Counted from the first letter of the stretch, positions 1-10,608 are shown. The stretch is 64,000 nucleotides of DNA from Mycobacterium shimoidei (GCA_002101905.1 LQPU01000025.1:124001-188000); one strand, 5' to 3'. The notes: generated from the sequence alone by a model not told the origin. Program-made: numbers and translations.

Positions 1-16
1 ACGAAAGGAAATCGCA

Positions 17-730
17 GTGCACACCATAGGATTACCGCCCGTCGTCGACCAGGAAACGTGGCAGCGAGAATTGGACGCGCTGCGCGTTCGGGAAAAGGCG
101 GCGACCCGCGAGCTCGACGCGATCGCCGCGCAACGACGACGTCTGCCGATGGTCGAGATGCCGGACTACGTGCTGGAGGGGGAGAACGGCCCGGTGCGGC
201 TGGCCGACGTGTTCGAAGGCAAACGGCAGCTCATCGTGTACAACCACATGTGGTCCCCGGGTGAACAGTGGCAGTGCTCGGGCTGCACGGGCTTCACATC
301 GCAGTTCACCCGCCTGGAGTTCCTGGACAACTACAACGCACGGTTCGTCATCGTCACGCAGGGACCCATCGACGAAGCGCTGGCCTACAAGCGGCGGGTG
401 GGCAATCGGATGACCTGGTACTCCACCGCCAATAGCTCGTTCGGGGACGACGTCGGCGCTCCAGCGGGCGGCGGGTTCGCGGTGAATGTCTTTCTGCGCG
501 ACGGGGATCGGGTATTCCGCACCTGGCATACCAACGGCCGGGGCACCGAACAGCTGAGCCACTCGTTCGCGTTGATCGACATCCTTCCGTACGGGCGCCA
601 GGAGGATTGGCAGGATTCGCCGGACGGCTGGCCGCAGCGCCCCACTTACAGCGGCTGGGCGAGCTCGCAGGACATCGCCCGGGCATACGGCGCCGACGCA
701 GGAATTGACCAGCAAGGAAGGACAAGATGA
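17..730 (+). CDS. DUF899 family thioredoxin-like protein
   Basis: A 237-residue protein that I recognise as the DUF899 family, which has a thioredoxin-like fold and no settled biochemical role. A Cys pair (CSGC, residues 87-90) sits in the expected N-terminal half of the fold, after the VYNHMWSP segment, and the C-terminal half has the family's WHTNGRGTE stretch. The start is a GTG with an AAAGGAA ribosome site just upstream. The stop overlaps the ATG of the next gene (ATGA), so the two are probably translated together. It lies outside the sterol genes proper and nothing ties it to them. Family assignment is good; function is unknown. Confidence 0.85.
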   Translation: MHTIGLPPVVDQETWQRELDALRVREKAATRELDAIAAQRRRLPMVEMPDYVLEGENGPVRLADVFEGKRQLIVYNHMWSPGEQWQCSGCTGFTSQFTRLEFLDNYNARFVIVTQGPIDEALAYKRRVGNRMTWYSTANSSFGDDVGAPAGGGFAVNVFLRDGDRVFRTWHTNGRGTEQLSHSFALIDILPYGRQEDWQDSPDGWPQRPTYSGWASSQDIARAYGADAGIDQQGRTR

Positions 731-1116
731 CCACCACGACGACGGGCCTGCAAACGATCAGCCTGGTGTGCGTACCGACACCCGAGCAGGACAAGGCAGT
801 CGAGTTCTACGAGTCACTCGGGTTCGACAAGCGAACCGACCAGCCGTTCGGCGGCGGTTACCGGTGGATCGAGGTTTACCCGCCCGATGGCACCACCGGC
901 ATCGCGCTTGCTCCACCCCCACCGGACGGCGGACCGGTGCAGCCGGCCAACACCGGTATCACGCTGACCACCAGCGATATTGACGCCACGCACGCGGCGA
1001 TGAAGGAGCTCGGCGTCGACGTCGACGCTCAGGTGTCGCGAATGGGCGAGCCGGTTCCACCGATGTTCTGGTTCCGCGATCCGACCGGGCACACACTGAT
1101 GGTCGTGGAGTCCTGA
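727..1116 (+). CDS. VOC (glyoxalase/bleomycin-resistance fold) protein
   Basis: A 129-residue protein with the paired beta-alpha-beta-beta-beta layout of the vicinal oxygen chelate superfamily. It opens with a strand (LQTISLVCVPTPEQ) followed by the helix containing AVEFYESLGF, and closes with MFWFRDPTGHTLMVVES, a typical last strand. The first metal-ligand position carries no His, so a classical glyoxalase I activity is doubtful. It overlaps the DUF899 gene by four bases, which suggests a two-gene operon. It converges on ipdC with 14 bases between them. The substrate cannot be inferred. Confidence 0.85.
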   Translation: MTTTTTGLQTISLVCVPTPEQDKAVEFYESLGFDKRTDQPFGGGYRWIEVYPPDGTTGIALAPPPPDGGPVQPANTGITLTTSDIDATHAAMKELGVDVDAQVSRMGEPVPPMFWFRDPTGHTLMVVES

Positions 1117-1130
1117 CTGCGGGCGAGGGG

Positions 1131-2189
1131 TCATTGCACGAGGGCCGCCGCGGATTGCAGCTGCTTGATCGCGTCGGCGACGATCGTCTGGATCAGTTCG
1201 GCGCATGACGGCAGATCTTCGACGATCCCGGCCACCTGGCCGGAGGCCAGCACACCGGCGTCGGTGTTGCCTTCGACGAGGCCTGCTTTCAGCAGCATTG
1301 GGGTATTGGCCGCCATGATCACCTGCGACCAGGTGAGGTCCTTGCCGTGCCGCATAGCCAGACCATCGCGGATCATCGACCGCCAGGTCATCTGCGACAT
1401 CTTCTTGAACTTGGCGGCATTGCGTGCCGCGGCGATGAAACCCATTGCCCGCGAACCGCTCTCCAGCTTCTCGACGAGCCCGGTGCGCAGCACCCGATGC
1501 GGCATACCGTCGACGCGAGTGGTCACCACGGTGCCGTCGAGAGCCGACTCCAGATAGCGGCGCTTGACCTCGTCAGGCACCGTGGAGTCCGACGTGAGCA
1601 AGAACCGGGTGCCCATCGCCACTCCGGCCGCGCCGTAGCACAGCGCGGCGGCCAGGCCGCGGCCGTCGAAGAAGCCGCCGGCCGCTATCACCGGGATGTC
1701 CACGGCGTCGAGCACCGAGGGCAGCAGCAGCGTGGTCGCCACCGGCCCGGTGTGTCCACCGCCTTCGCCGCCCTGCACGATCACCGCGTCGGCTCCCCAG
1801 GACGCCACCTTGCGGGCATGCTTGGCCGCACCGATCGACGGAATGACCACCGCCCCTGCATCTTTCAGCCGCGTGATCAGGTCTTGGCGGGGCGCTAACG
1901 CGAACGAGGCCACCTTGACCCCCTCGCGGATCATCAACTCGACCCGATCGTCGGCGTCCTCGGCGTCGGCGCGGATGTTGACCCCGAATGGCTTGTCGGT
2001 GGCCGCCTTCACCTTCGCAATCGCGGTGGCCAACTCGTCGAGAGTCATCGTCGCCGACGCCAGGATCCCCAGCCCGCCGGCGTTGGCGGTGGCCGAAACC
2101 AGCCGGGCGCCGGCCACCCAGCCCATCCCGGTCTGCACGACCGGGTGCTCGATGCCGATCATCTCGGTGAGCGGCGTGCGTATCTTCAT
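1131..2189 (-). CDS. ipdC: IpdC, nitronate-monooxygenase-fold flavoenzyme of steroid C/D-ring degradation
   Basis: A 352-residue TIM-barrel flavoprotein of the 2-nitropropane dioxygenase family. The N-terminus (PVVQTGMGWVAGARL), the GADAVIVQGGEGGGHTG phosphate-binding region and the IAAGGFFDGRG loop are all present. By synteny and length it matches Rv3553, IpdC, which oxidises the 5-hydroxy steroid C/D-ring CoA thioester before ring opening. It is the last gene of the minus-strand run echA20-ipdA-ipdB-ipdC. It is separated from ipdB by about 49 bases filled by a MIRU-like repeat, whereas the upstream three genes overlap. The start is the ATG at 2189. Regulation by KstR2 is expected from the site upstream of echA20. 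Confidence 0.9.
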   Translation of the reverse strand: MKIRTPLTEMIGIEHPVVQTGMGWVAGARLVSATANAGGLGILASATMTLDELATAIAKVKAATDKPFGVNIRADAEDADDRVELMIREGVKVASFALAPRQDLITRLKDAGAVVIPSIGAAKHARKVASWGADAVIVQGGEGGGHTGPVATTLLLPSVLDAVDIPVIAAGGFFDGRGLAAALCYGAAGVAMGTRFLLTSDSTVPDEVKRRYLESALDGTVVTTRVDGMPHRVLRTGLVEKLESGSRAMGFIAAARNAAKFKKMSQMTWRSMIRDGLAMRHGKDLTWSQVIMAANTPMLLKAGLVEGNTDAGVLASGQVAGIVEDLPSCAELIQTIVADAIKQLQSAAALVQ

Positions 2190-2190
2190 A

Positions 2191-2233
2191 GCCGCCGCCG
2201 ACGATGCAGAGCAGAGCGATGAGGAGGAGGTGG
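2191..2233 (+). repeat. MIRU-like interspersed repeat between ipdB and ipdC
   Basis: The ipdB-ipdC gap carries GACGATGCAGAGC followed by AGAGCGATGAGGAGGAGG on the plus strand, the core shared with the copies near 9325-9438, 22051-22090 and 31997-32041. This core resembles the mycobacterial interspersed repetitive unit (MIRU) as I remember it. Here it is antisense to the operon, so its GAGGAGGAG is not the ribosome site of ipdC. Confidence 0.65.
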
Positions 2234-2238
2234 ATTAA

Positions 2239-2982
2239 TCATGAGCGGATCTCTCGGTCACGCAGGGCTTTTGGATCGATGACCTCGTGGATCAGGCGCA
2301 GCTCCTCGTCAGTCGGCTGGCGCGTCTCTTCGGCTTCATCAACGCCGTGCACCTCGAACGAGGTGGCTTCGCGGACGTCGTCGGGCGACACCCCGGGATG
2401 CAGCGACAACGCGCGCATCGTGCCGTTCGGGCCGCCGAAGTCGAACACGCCGAGATTGGACACCACTCGGTAGACCCTGGCGAACCGGAATGCCGGGTTG
2501 TCCGCGTCGACCTTGTCGGTTCCGATGCCGCAGACCACGTCGACCTTCTCGCAGAACACTCGTTTGGAATGATTGCCGACCCAGTAGCTGGTCGCGTGGT
2601 TGATGGCGTTGCCGGGCGCGCCGCGAACGCCGAACATCTGCCGCGTGGGTTTCTGCAGCGGCCCGAAAGCCGAGATGTTCTGGTTGCCAAACTTATCGAC
2701 CTGGTTTGCGCCCATCACCACGTGCCGTCGCCCCCAGGCCAGCGTCTGGAAGACTCGGTCAAACGGCATCCAGCCCTCGATGGCTCCGGTGGCGCCCAGC
2801 GCCGGGGTGTCTGCCAACAACTGCGCCTCGCCGTCGGTCAGCAAGATGTCCGGCGAAAACGTCAATCGGGCCAGCCGGGCACCAACCGAAGCCATGTTCG
2901 TCATCGGGCTGACCAGGATCTGGCCCGCATCTCGGAACAATTCGGCGCAGGCGACGGCGCACACGTCGGCTCGGCTGCTCAC
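2239..2982 (-). CDS. ipdB: IpdB, beta subunit of COCHEA-CoA hydrolase
   Basis: A 247-residue protein of the family I CoA-transferase beta-subunit fold. Together with IpdA it forms IpdAB, which in M. tuberculosis hydrolyses the ring-C carbon-carbon bond of COCHEA-CoA rather than transferring CoA. Family-like segments include SPMTNMASVGARLA near residue 26, the GANQVDKFGNQN stretch and the GVFDFGG region. The start is a GTG at 2982 that overlaps the ipdA stop as GTGA, so the subunits are translationally coupled, as expected for a heteromer. It matches Rv3552. Confidence 0.92.
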   Translation of the reverse strand: MSSRADVCAVACAELFRDAGQILVSPMTNMASVGARLARLTFSPDILLTDGEAQLLADTPALGATGAIEGWMPFDRVFQTLAWGRRHVVMGANQVDKFGNQNISAFGPLQKPTRQMFGVRGAPGNAINHATSYWVGNHSKRVFCEKVDVVCGIGTDKVDADNPAFRFARVYRVVSNLGVFDFGGPNGTMRALSLHPGVSPDDVREATSFEVHGVDEAEETRQPTDEELRLIHEVIDPKALRDREIRS

Positions 2983-3863
2983 TTGGATGTCTCCTGTCCG
3001 AAAGCGCGTACCGCTGCCTGGTATTCGTCTTCGCCGCCCGACAGGAAGGTCTGTACGAACTGCTGCCAGCCCTCCTCGGTGGAGGCGGCTTCGGCATAGT
3101 GCCGCTGGAATTTTTCGTCGCGCCCGTAATCGGGTGCCGCAGTGGTGAAGTGGGCGCCACCGGGGGCCTCCACCACAGCGTCGACCATCATCCGATTGAC
3201 CAGCAGGGCCTGCGGCGGCACCGTCTTGACCAGCTCCTCGGTCGAGACAACGCGCTCGACCGACATCAAACGCTTGTCGGCGGCCATCAGATACAGATCA
3301 TCGAAGTATGGATCGATTCCGGTATAGGCGGCATTGCCTTGCTGGTCCCCGAGATTCATGTGCACGAGCGCCGCGTCCAGATGCAGCGCGGGCATGGCGA
3401 TCAGCGTCTCGTGCCGGCCATCCGCATCCGGATACGGCGACGTCACCGTGGCCAGCTCGCCTTCGAAGAAGTCCGGTACCGAACTGCCCAGCCCGGCGCG
3501 GGTCGGCAGGAACGGCAGCCGCTGGGCGGCCGCTTGCAGCCCGCAGCGCAGCATGCCCTCGTCCATTTCTCGGGCCTCGATCGCGCCGCTGGTGCGTGCT
3601 TTGGCGAACCAGGGGTCGTAGAACGGTGGTGAATCCAGCGACACGAAACCGTAGTAGACGCGCTTGACCTTGCCCGCTGAACACAGCAACCCCAGGTCCG
3701 GCCCGCCGTAGGTGACCACGGTCAAATCCGTGATGTCCGAACGCAAAATGGCGCGCACGAAGGCCATCGGCTTACGTCGCGATCCCCAGCCGCCGATGCC
3801 GATGGTCATGCCGCTTCGCAACTGCGCGACCGCGTGGTCCAACGTGGTGCGCCTGTCGCTCAT
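2979..3863 (-). CDS. ipdA: IpdA, alpha subunit of COCHEA-CoA hydrolase
   Basis: A 294-residue CoA-transferase-family alpha subunit, the partner of IpdB. The N-terminus has the glycine-rich MTIGIGGWGSRRKPM segment, and the region around residues 110-125 (GLGSSVPDFFEG) is characteristic of IpdA orthologues. Length and order match Rv3551. The ATG start overlaps the echA20 stop (ATGA) and the stop overlaps the ipdB GTG, so three genes are tightly packed. The predicted role is opening of ring C after EchA20 has opened ring D; this is established in M. tuberculosis and inferred here from synteny. Confidence 0.92.
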   Translation of the reverse strand: MSDRRTTLDHAVAQLRSGMTIGIGGWGSRRKPMAFVRAILRSDITDLTVVTYGGPDLGLLCSAGKVKRVYYGFVSLDSPPFYDPWFAKARTSGAIEAREMDEGMLRCGLQAAAQRLPFLPTRAGLGSSVPDFFEGELATVTSPYPDADGRHETLIAMPALHLDAALVHMNLGDQQGNAAYTGIDPYFDDLYLMAADKRLMSVERVVSTEELVKTVPPQALLVNRMMVDAVVEAPGGAHFTTAAPDYGRDEKFQRHYAEAASTEEGWQQFVQTFLSGGEDEYQAAVRAFGQETSK

Positions 3864-4621
3864 TCCTTCTTCTCCGACTTGGCGGTCCCGGCGAACGCGT
3901 CGCGGTGCTCGTCGGACACTCCTGCGAGATTGAGTTCGAAGGTAAAGCCTTGCTCCATGCGGTAACTCGAGTTGACCCGTTGTACGTCGATGAAGTTGAG
4001 CGCCTCTTTGGCGGCCCGGATCACCCGAGTGTCCTTGGCCGCGATATCGCGAGCCACCCGTAAGGCGGCCTCGTCCAACTCGTCGCGCGGCACCACCTCA
4101 TGAACCGAGCCGAAGTGCTGCAGTGTGGCGGCATCGACGGTGGCCGCGGTGAAGAACAGCCGTCGCATCATGTGCTGCGGGACCAGCCGGGACAGGTGGG
4201 TGGCCGCTCCCAGCGCGCCGCGTTCCACCTCCGGCAGCCCGAATGTCGCGTCGTCGGAAGCGACGATGACGTCGGAGTTGCCCACCAGCCCGATCCCGCC
4301 GCCGACGCAGAACCCGTTGACGGCGGCGACCACCGGAACCGCGCACTCATAGACCGCGCGGAATGCGGCGAAGCAACCGCGGTTGGCGTCGATCAGCGCG
4401 GTGAAACCCTCGGTGCGCTGCATCTCCTTGATGTCCACGCCGGCGTTGAACCCACGGCCCTCGGCGCGCAGGATCACCACGTGGGTGTCCGGGTTGTCGC
4501 CGGCGGCGGTCACCGCGTCGGCGAGTTCGAACCAGCCTCCCGACGGGATGGCGTTGACCGGGGGAAAGTCGACGGTAACAGCGACGATGCCCGGTTCGAT
4601 GGCGGTCGAGGTGATGGTCAA
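3860..4621 (-). CDS. echA20: EchA20, crotonase-fold ring-opening hydrolase
   Basis: A 253-residue crotonase-superfamily protein. The acyl-CoA pocket region reads FPPVNAIP near residue 20, with GFNAGVDIKEM as the first oxyanion loop and the GGGIGLVGNSDVIVAS second oxyanion segment. It matches Rv3550, which hydrolyses the ring-D beta-diketone of the bicyclic CoA intermediate. The start is a TTG preceded by AAGGGAG. It is the first gene of the minus-strand ipd run. The 71-base divergent gap to the SDR gene at 4693 holds a perfect KstR2-type palindrome, so induction by propionate-side-chain CoA intermediates is expected. Confidence 0.9.
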   Translation of the reverse strand: MTITSTAIEPGIVAVTVDFPPVNAIPSGGWFELADAVTAAGDNPDTHVVILRAEGRGFNAGVDIKEMQRTEGFTALIDANRGCFAAFRAVYECAVPVVAAVNGFCVGGGIGLVGNSDVIVASDDATFGLPEVERGALGAATHLSRLVPQHMMRRLFFTAATVDAATLQHFGSVHEVVPRDELDEAALRVARDIAAKDTRVIRAAKEALNFIDVQRVNSSYRMEQGFTFELNLAGVSDEHRDAFAGTAKSEKKE

Positions 4622-4663
4622 GTCGGCTCTCCCTTGTGGGATGAAAACAAGTCCGGTTACCTA

Positions 4664-4677
4664 AGCAAGCACTTGCT
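4664..4677. promoter_or_regulatory. KstR2 operator (AGCAAGCACTTGCT)
   Basis: This 14-base palindrome fits the published KstR2 pattern AnCAAGnnCTTGnT exactly. It lies between the divergent echA20 and SDR starts, 43 bases from one and 16 from the other, so it can control both directions. KstR2 itself is not in the window. Confidence 0.88.
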
Positions 4678-4692
4678 TGGTACGCTAGCACA

Positions 4693-5478
4693 GTGACTCG
4701 CGCCAAAGCAGACCCTGCGATCAATCTGGGCCTGACCGGGCGGGTCGTGCTGGTTACCGGCGGCGTTCGGGGGGTCGGCGCCGGAATCAGCGCGGTATTC
4801 GCCGAGCAGGACGCCACGGTGATCACCTGCGCACGTCGAGCCGTCGAGGGTTCGCCCTACGAGTTCCATTCCTGCGACGTCCGCGACGAGGACGCGGTCC
4901 AGGCGCTGATCGACACCATCGTCGAGCGGCATGGCCGCCTCGACGTCGTCGTCAACAACGCCGGCGGATCACCGTACGTGCCCACCGCGGAGGCGAGCCC
5001 GAAGTTCAACCGCAAGATCATCGAGCTCAACCTCATCGGTGCGCTGCTGGTTTCGCAGTACGCGAACGAGAAGATGCAAGACCAGCCGGGCGGCGGCTCG
5101 ATCGTCAACATCTGCAGTCTCAGCGGCCGCCGGCCATCGCCGGGCACCGGCGCATACGGGGCGGCCAAGGCCGGCCTGGAAAGCCTGACCCAGACGCTGG
5201 CGGTGGAATGGGGCCCCAAGGTGCGGGTGAACGCCTGCGTCGTCGGCATGGTCGAGACCGAACAGGCCGAGCTGTTCTACGGTGATGCCGAGTCGATCGC
5301 CGCCATCTCGAAGAACGTACCGCTGGGCCGGCTGGCCAAGCCGACGGATGTCGGTTGGGCCGCAGCCTTTTTGGCCTCGGACGCGGCGGCCTACATCAGC
5401 GGTGCCTCGTTAGAGGTACACGGCGGCGGCGAGCCGCCGCACTATCTGGCCACGACGAACGCCAGCGCGATCAAGTAG
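4693..5478 (+). CDS. SDR-family dehydrogenase (Rv3549c type)
   Basis: A 261-residue classical short-chain dehydrogenase/reductase. The nucleotide-binding motif is TGGVRGVG near residue 21, NNAGG marks the central strand, and the catalytic Tyr/Lys are in YGAAK with the Ser upstream in NICSLSG. The start is a GTG 16 bases downstream of the KstR2 palindrome. It matches the position and length of Rv3549c. It probably oxidises or reduces a CoA-bound C/D-ring intermediate in the KstR2 branch, but the substrate is not established. Only 16 bases separate it from the next SDR, so they are likely co-transcribed. Confidence 0.9.
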   Translation: MTRAKADPAINLGLTGRVVLVTGGVRGVGAGISAVFAEQDATVITCARRAVEGSPYEFHSCDVRDEDAVQALIDTIVERHGRLDVVVNNAGGSPYVPTAEASPKFNRKIIELNLIGALLVSQYANEKMQDQPGGGSIVNICSLSGRRPSPGTGAYGAAKAGLESLTQTLAVEWGPKVRVNACVVGMVETEQAELFYGDAESIAAISKNVPLGRLAKPTDVGWAAAFLASDAAAYISGASLEVHGGGEPPHYLATTNASAIK

Positions 5479-5494
5479 AGGAGACACAGAGAGC

Positions 5495-6400
5495 ATGGGA
5501 ATAGTCGACGGCCGTGTCGTGATCGTCACCGGAGCCGGCGGAGGAATCGGCCGCGAGCATGCACTGGCCTTCGCTGCCGAGGGCGCTCGGGTGGTGGTCA
5601 ACGACATCGGGGTGGGCCTGGACGGGTCGCCGGCAAGCGGCGGCAGCGCGGCCCAACAGGTGGTCGACGAGATCACCGCTGCCGGTGGCGAAGCCGTCGC
5701 CGACGGCTCCAACATCGCCGACTGGAACCAAGCCGCCGGCCTCATCCAAACCGCGGTCGAGAAGTTCGGTGGTCTGGACGTCCTGGTCAACAACGCCGGC
5801 ATCGTGCGAGACCGGATGATGGCCAACACCAGCGAGGACGAGTTCGACGCGGTCATCGCGGTGCATCTCAAAGGACACTTCGCCACCATGCGCCACGCCG
5901 CGTCGTATTGGCGAGGGCTGTCAAAAGAGGGGAAAACCGTTGATGCGCGGATCATCAACACCAGTTCTGGTGCGGGTCTGCAAGGCAGCGTCGGACAGGG
6001 GAATTACAGCGCCGCCAAGGCGGGCATCGCGGCGCTGACACTCGTCGGCGCCGCCGAAATGGGTCGGTACGGCGTCACCGTCAACGCCATCGCGCCATCG
6101 GCGCGGACCCGCATGACCGAGACCGTCTTCGCCGAGAAGATGGCCAAGCCCGACGAAGGGTTCGACGCCATGGCGCCGGAGAACATCTCGCCGCTCGTGG
6201 TGTGGTTGGGCAGCAGCGAATCAAAAGACGTCAGCGGCAAGGTGTTCGAAGTCGAGGGCGGTATGATCCGGGTTGCCGAGGGCTGGGCGCACGGTCCGCA
6301 AGTCGACAAGGGCGCGAAATGGGATCCGGCCGAACTCGGGCCGGTGGTCGCCGACCTGCTGGCCAAGGCCCGCCCGCCGGTCCCGGTGTACGGCGCCTAG
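5495..6400 (+). CDS. SDR-family dehydrogenase (Rv3548c type)
   Basis: A 301-residue SDR of the longer type that resembles the dehydrogenase domain of multifunctional beta-oxidation proteins. TGAGGGIG is at residues 11-18, NNAGIVRDRM at about 100, and the active-site YSAAK follows TSSGAGLQGSVGQGN. The C-terminal extension (about 60 residues beyond the core) includes VFEVEGGMIRVAEGW. It matches Rv3548c. GAGGAG lies 14 bases before the ATG. It converges on the phosphatase gene with a four-base overlap of stop codons. The expected role is in the KstR2-controlled late steroid pathway; the substrate is unknown. Confidence 0.88.
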   Translation: MGIVDGRVVIVTGAGGGIGREHALAFAAEGARVVVNDIGVGLDGSPASGGSAAQQVVDEITAAGGEAVADGSNIADWNQAAGLIQTAVEKFGGLDVLVNNAGIVRDRMMANTSEDEFDAVIAVHLKGHFATMRHAASYWRGLSKEGKTVDARIINTSSGAGLQGSVGQGNYSAAKAGIAALTLVGAAEMGRYGVTVNAIAPSARTRMTETVFAEKMAKPDEGFDAMAPENISPLVVWLGSSESKDVSGKVFEVEGGMIRVAEGWAHGPQVDKGAKWDPAELGPVVADLLAKARPPVPVYGA

Positions 6401-7359
6401 AGCGAAGCTATGATGTCGTCAAACACGGCGACGGGGAATTGCACTGTTGCCGCGGCGATTTCACTGATCCCAGACTGAATCGCCGTGAAGACCTCTGTTG
6501 GATCACCGGTGAGGACGGCCTGTTCGATGCTGTACGCAGCCAGCTGCGGTGCCGTGATGAAATCACGCAGATCGACGAACAGATTGGTCAGCAATCCCAT
6601 GTCCTGTGCGACGGGTTGACCGTCCCAGCTGACCAGCGTCCAGCCGTCGTCGGGATTGCCCGTTACTTCGACAATGCCCGTGTAGGGCAGCAACTCACCC
6701 TTGGTGAACAGTTCGTTGAGGACGAGGCCGAAATCGGGGTTCCTGACGTTCATCAGCGCCCAGATCGCGATCGTTCCTTCGTGGGAGAACACCGCATTGG
6801 TGACCCCGGTCTCGCCGGTCGGGACGCTCTCGTCGTAAATCGTCTGAATGGCGTCGTTTACCCGATCCTGAAACGCCATGCCGTTGAAGTCCGAGGAGCC
6901 CAACTGCGGTACGAAGTATAGCCCGAGTGTCCACAGCGCCGGGGCCAGCAGATACAGGGCGCCGCCCAGTGGGAGGTCTCCGACGTAGACCGGTATGCCT
7001 GCGTAGATCCCGGCATCGATTTCGTTGAGCCCCGCAAGGATATGGTCGGACGGCAGCGGCCACATGTCGAGGGTTTCCGCCAACGGCTGTGCGGTCTCCT
7101 GCGACCTGATCATCGTCGACGCGAAAATCTGGTCGATGCCATCCTGGCCGAGTGCATCGGCGACGGCATCCGCCTGTTCCACCCCGGTCGGAGTAAGGCC
7201 CGGTCCGGGGATCTCGTTGTTGATCACATCCATCTCACCGGATTCACCGTGGCGCACGAAGTCCAGCGTGATCGGGTCGTCAGCCCAGGCGACCGCGGGA
7301 GCGATGAAAAGCAGGGCCGACGACAGCGCGGCGGCAAGGCAGCGAAACCGGCGGGACAT
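6397..7359 (-). CDS. Exported histidine phosphatase family protein
   Basis: A 320-residue protein with an N-terminal signal peptide (hydrophobic core ALSSALLFIAPAVAWA, likely cleavage after AWA). The phosphoglycerate-mutase-type catalytic motif RHG is at residues 36-38 (His37), and the second catalytic His is His193 in FSHEG. The remaining ~120 residues are not typical of small phosphatases and end with a VFDDII segment shared with the neighbour. A paralogue lies 12 bases upstream on the same strand, so this pair is probably an operon. The substrate is unknown. I recall no equivalent pair at this place in M. tuberculosis, so the pair may be an addition between the SDR gene and ddn. Confidence 0.88.
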   Translation of the reverse strand: MSRRFRCLAAALSSALLFIAPAVAWADDPITLDFVRHGESGEMDVINNEIPGPGLTPTGVEQADAVADALGQDGIDQIFASTMIRSQETAQPLAETLDMWPLPSDHILAGLNEIDAGIYAGIPVYVGDLPLGGALYLLAPALWTLGLYFVPQLGSSDFNGMAFQDRVNDAIQTIYDESVPTGETGVTNAVFSHEGTIAIWALMNVRNPDFGLVLNELFTKGELLPYTGIVEVTGNPDDGWTLVSWDGQPVAQDMGLLTNLFVDLRDFITAPQLAAYSIEQAVLTGDPTEVFTAIQSGISEIAAATVQFPVAVFDDIIASL

Positions 7360-7371
7360 GTGCCTTGAAGC

Positions 7372-8388
7372 TCAGAATGCCAACAGGGCGCTCATATCAG
7401 TGGCTGCCGCCGGGAAGCTGTCGCTGAACGCGTTGACGATGTCCTCATACACCGCGATCGGGAATTGAGCCAATGCCGTGCTGATGTCGGTGAAGCCGGC
7501 CTGCATCGCGTCGGTGATTGTCGTTGGGTCGCCGGTCAGAAACGCATCGTAGACGTTCAGGCCGGCCAATTGCGGTACCGCGATGAGGTCTCGCACGTCA
7601 ACCAACAGTGCCGTTATCAAGTCTGGGGTCTGCGGGACATCCACGCCGTCGTAACTGATCAGCGTCCAGCCGTCCTCGGGATTGCCCTGAACCACGACTT
7701 CGCCTGTGTTGGGCAGCAATTCGCCCTTCTCGAGCAGCTCGGACAGAATCAGCGTGAAGTCGGGGTTTTTGACGTTCATCAGCGTCCAGGTGGTGATCGC
7801 CCCCTCGCTGGAGAACGCCACGCTGGTGGGATTGTCGGCATCGCCGGAAATGCTGTTGTCGTAGATGATTTGGACGGCCGCGTCGAATCGGTCGTCGAAG
7901 GCAAAGCCGTTGGCGTCTGACGAGCCCGGCATCGGCATGAAGCCTGCTCCCATCACCCACAGCACTGGCGTCAGCAAATAAAGCATGCTGTCGGGGCTGA
8001 ACACGGGTTGGCCTTCGTAGATACCCGCGTTGATCTCGTTGAGCCCCGGCAGTATCTGGACTTCCATATTGCTCAGCGCCTCGGACAGCGGGGCTGCGGT
8101 TTCCTGCGTCCTGATCAGCTCCGACGCGTAGAGCCCGGCATACGGGCCCTCCGGCGCGAGCACGTTGGCGATCGCCTGCGCCTGGTCTTCGCCGGTCGGA
8201 GTGAGCTCAGCGCCGGGCGGCATCGTGCCGACGATGCCGTTGGCGTTGTCGACCGATTCGCCGTGCCGAACGAACTCGATGGTGATCGACTCTTCGGCCC
8301 AAGCGATCGCCGGACCGGCGAACAGCAGGCCCGTGGACAGCAGTGCGAGAGCCAGGTACCGCGACCGGTGTCGCCGTCGACCGGACAT
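7372..8388 (-). CDS. Exported histidine-phosphatase-like protein with second catalytic His replaced
   Basis: A 338-residue paralogue of the downstream gene. I chose the ATG at 8388 because it places a clean signal peptide (YLALALLSTGLLFAGPAIAWA) at the N-terminus; a longer frame extends 94 codons upstream but looks non-coding. RHG is intact at residues 41-43. The segment equivalent to FSHEG in the neighbour reads FSSEG (codons TCC AGC GAG), so the second catalytic His is Ser194 here. That predicts weak, altered or absent phosphatase activity, so it could be a binding or regulatory partner of its neighbour. Exported to the envelope or outside, by its signal peptide. Confidence 0.85.
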   Translation of the reverse strand: MSGRRRHRSRYLALALLSTGLLFAGPAIAWAEESITIEFVRHGESVDNANGIVGTMPPGAELTPTGEDQAQAIANVLAPEGPYAGLYASELIRTQETAAPLSEALSNMEVQILPGLNEINAGIYEGQPVFSPDSMLYLLTPVLWVMGAGFMPMPGSSDANGFAFDDRFDAAVQIIYDNSISGDADNPTSVAFSSEGAITTWTLMNVKNPDFTLILSELLEKGELLPNTGEVVVQGNPEDGWTLISYDGVDVPQTPDLITALLVDVRDLIAVPQLAGLNVYDAFLTGDPTTITDAMQAGFTDISTALAQFPIAVYEDIVNAFSDSFPAAATDMSALLAF

Positions 8389-8471
8389 AACTTCCCCAAT
8401 CCCCAGCGGCGTCTCAGGAAAAATTAAGGTACCGCATCCGGCGGTGAGGATGGTGGAGATTCGCCGGACGA

Positions 8472-9324
<853 letters not shown>

Positions 9325-9327
<3 letters not shown>

Positions 9328-9438
9328 CTGATTGCCCGGCTCCTCCTCATCGCGCTGCGCGCTCTGCATCGTCGCCGGGCGCATCTGATTGCCCGGCTCC
9401 TCCTCATCGCGCTGCGCGCTCTGCATCGTCGCCGGGCG
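9325..9438 (-). repeat. Perfect 2 x 57-bp tandem repeat (MIRU/VNTR-like)
   Basis: Two identical 57-base units (9325-9381 and 9382-9438) lie between the fadA5 stop and the NTF2-like start. On the minus strand each contains GGCGACGATGCAGAGC and GATGAGGAGGAGC, the same core as the other interspersed repeats here. The unit is a multiple of three and open in frame. Each ends in ATG, and the last supplies the downstream start and a GAGGAGGAG ribosome site 12 bases upstream of it. Confidence 0.9.

Positions 9439-10608
<1,170 letters not shown>

Noticed and set aside
9328..9426. N-terminal extension of the NTF2-like protein through the tandem repeat
   Set aside because: It would add an acidic peptide encoded by the MIRU-like unit; the repeat explains the open frame, and the ATG at 9327 fits the fold.
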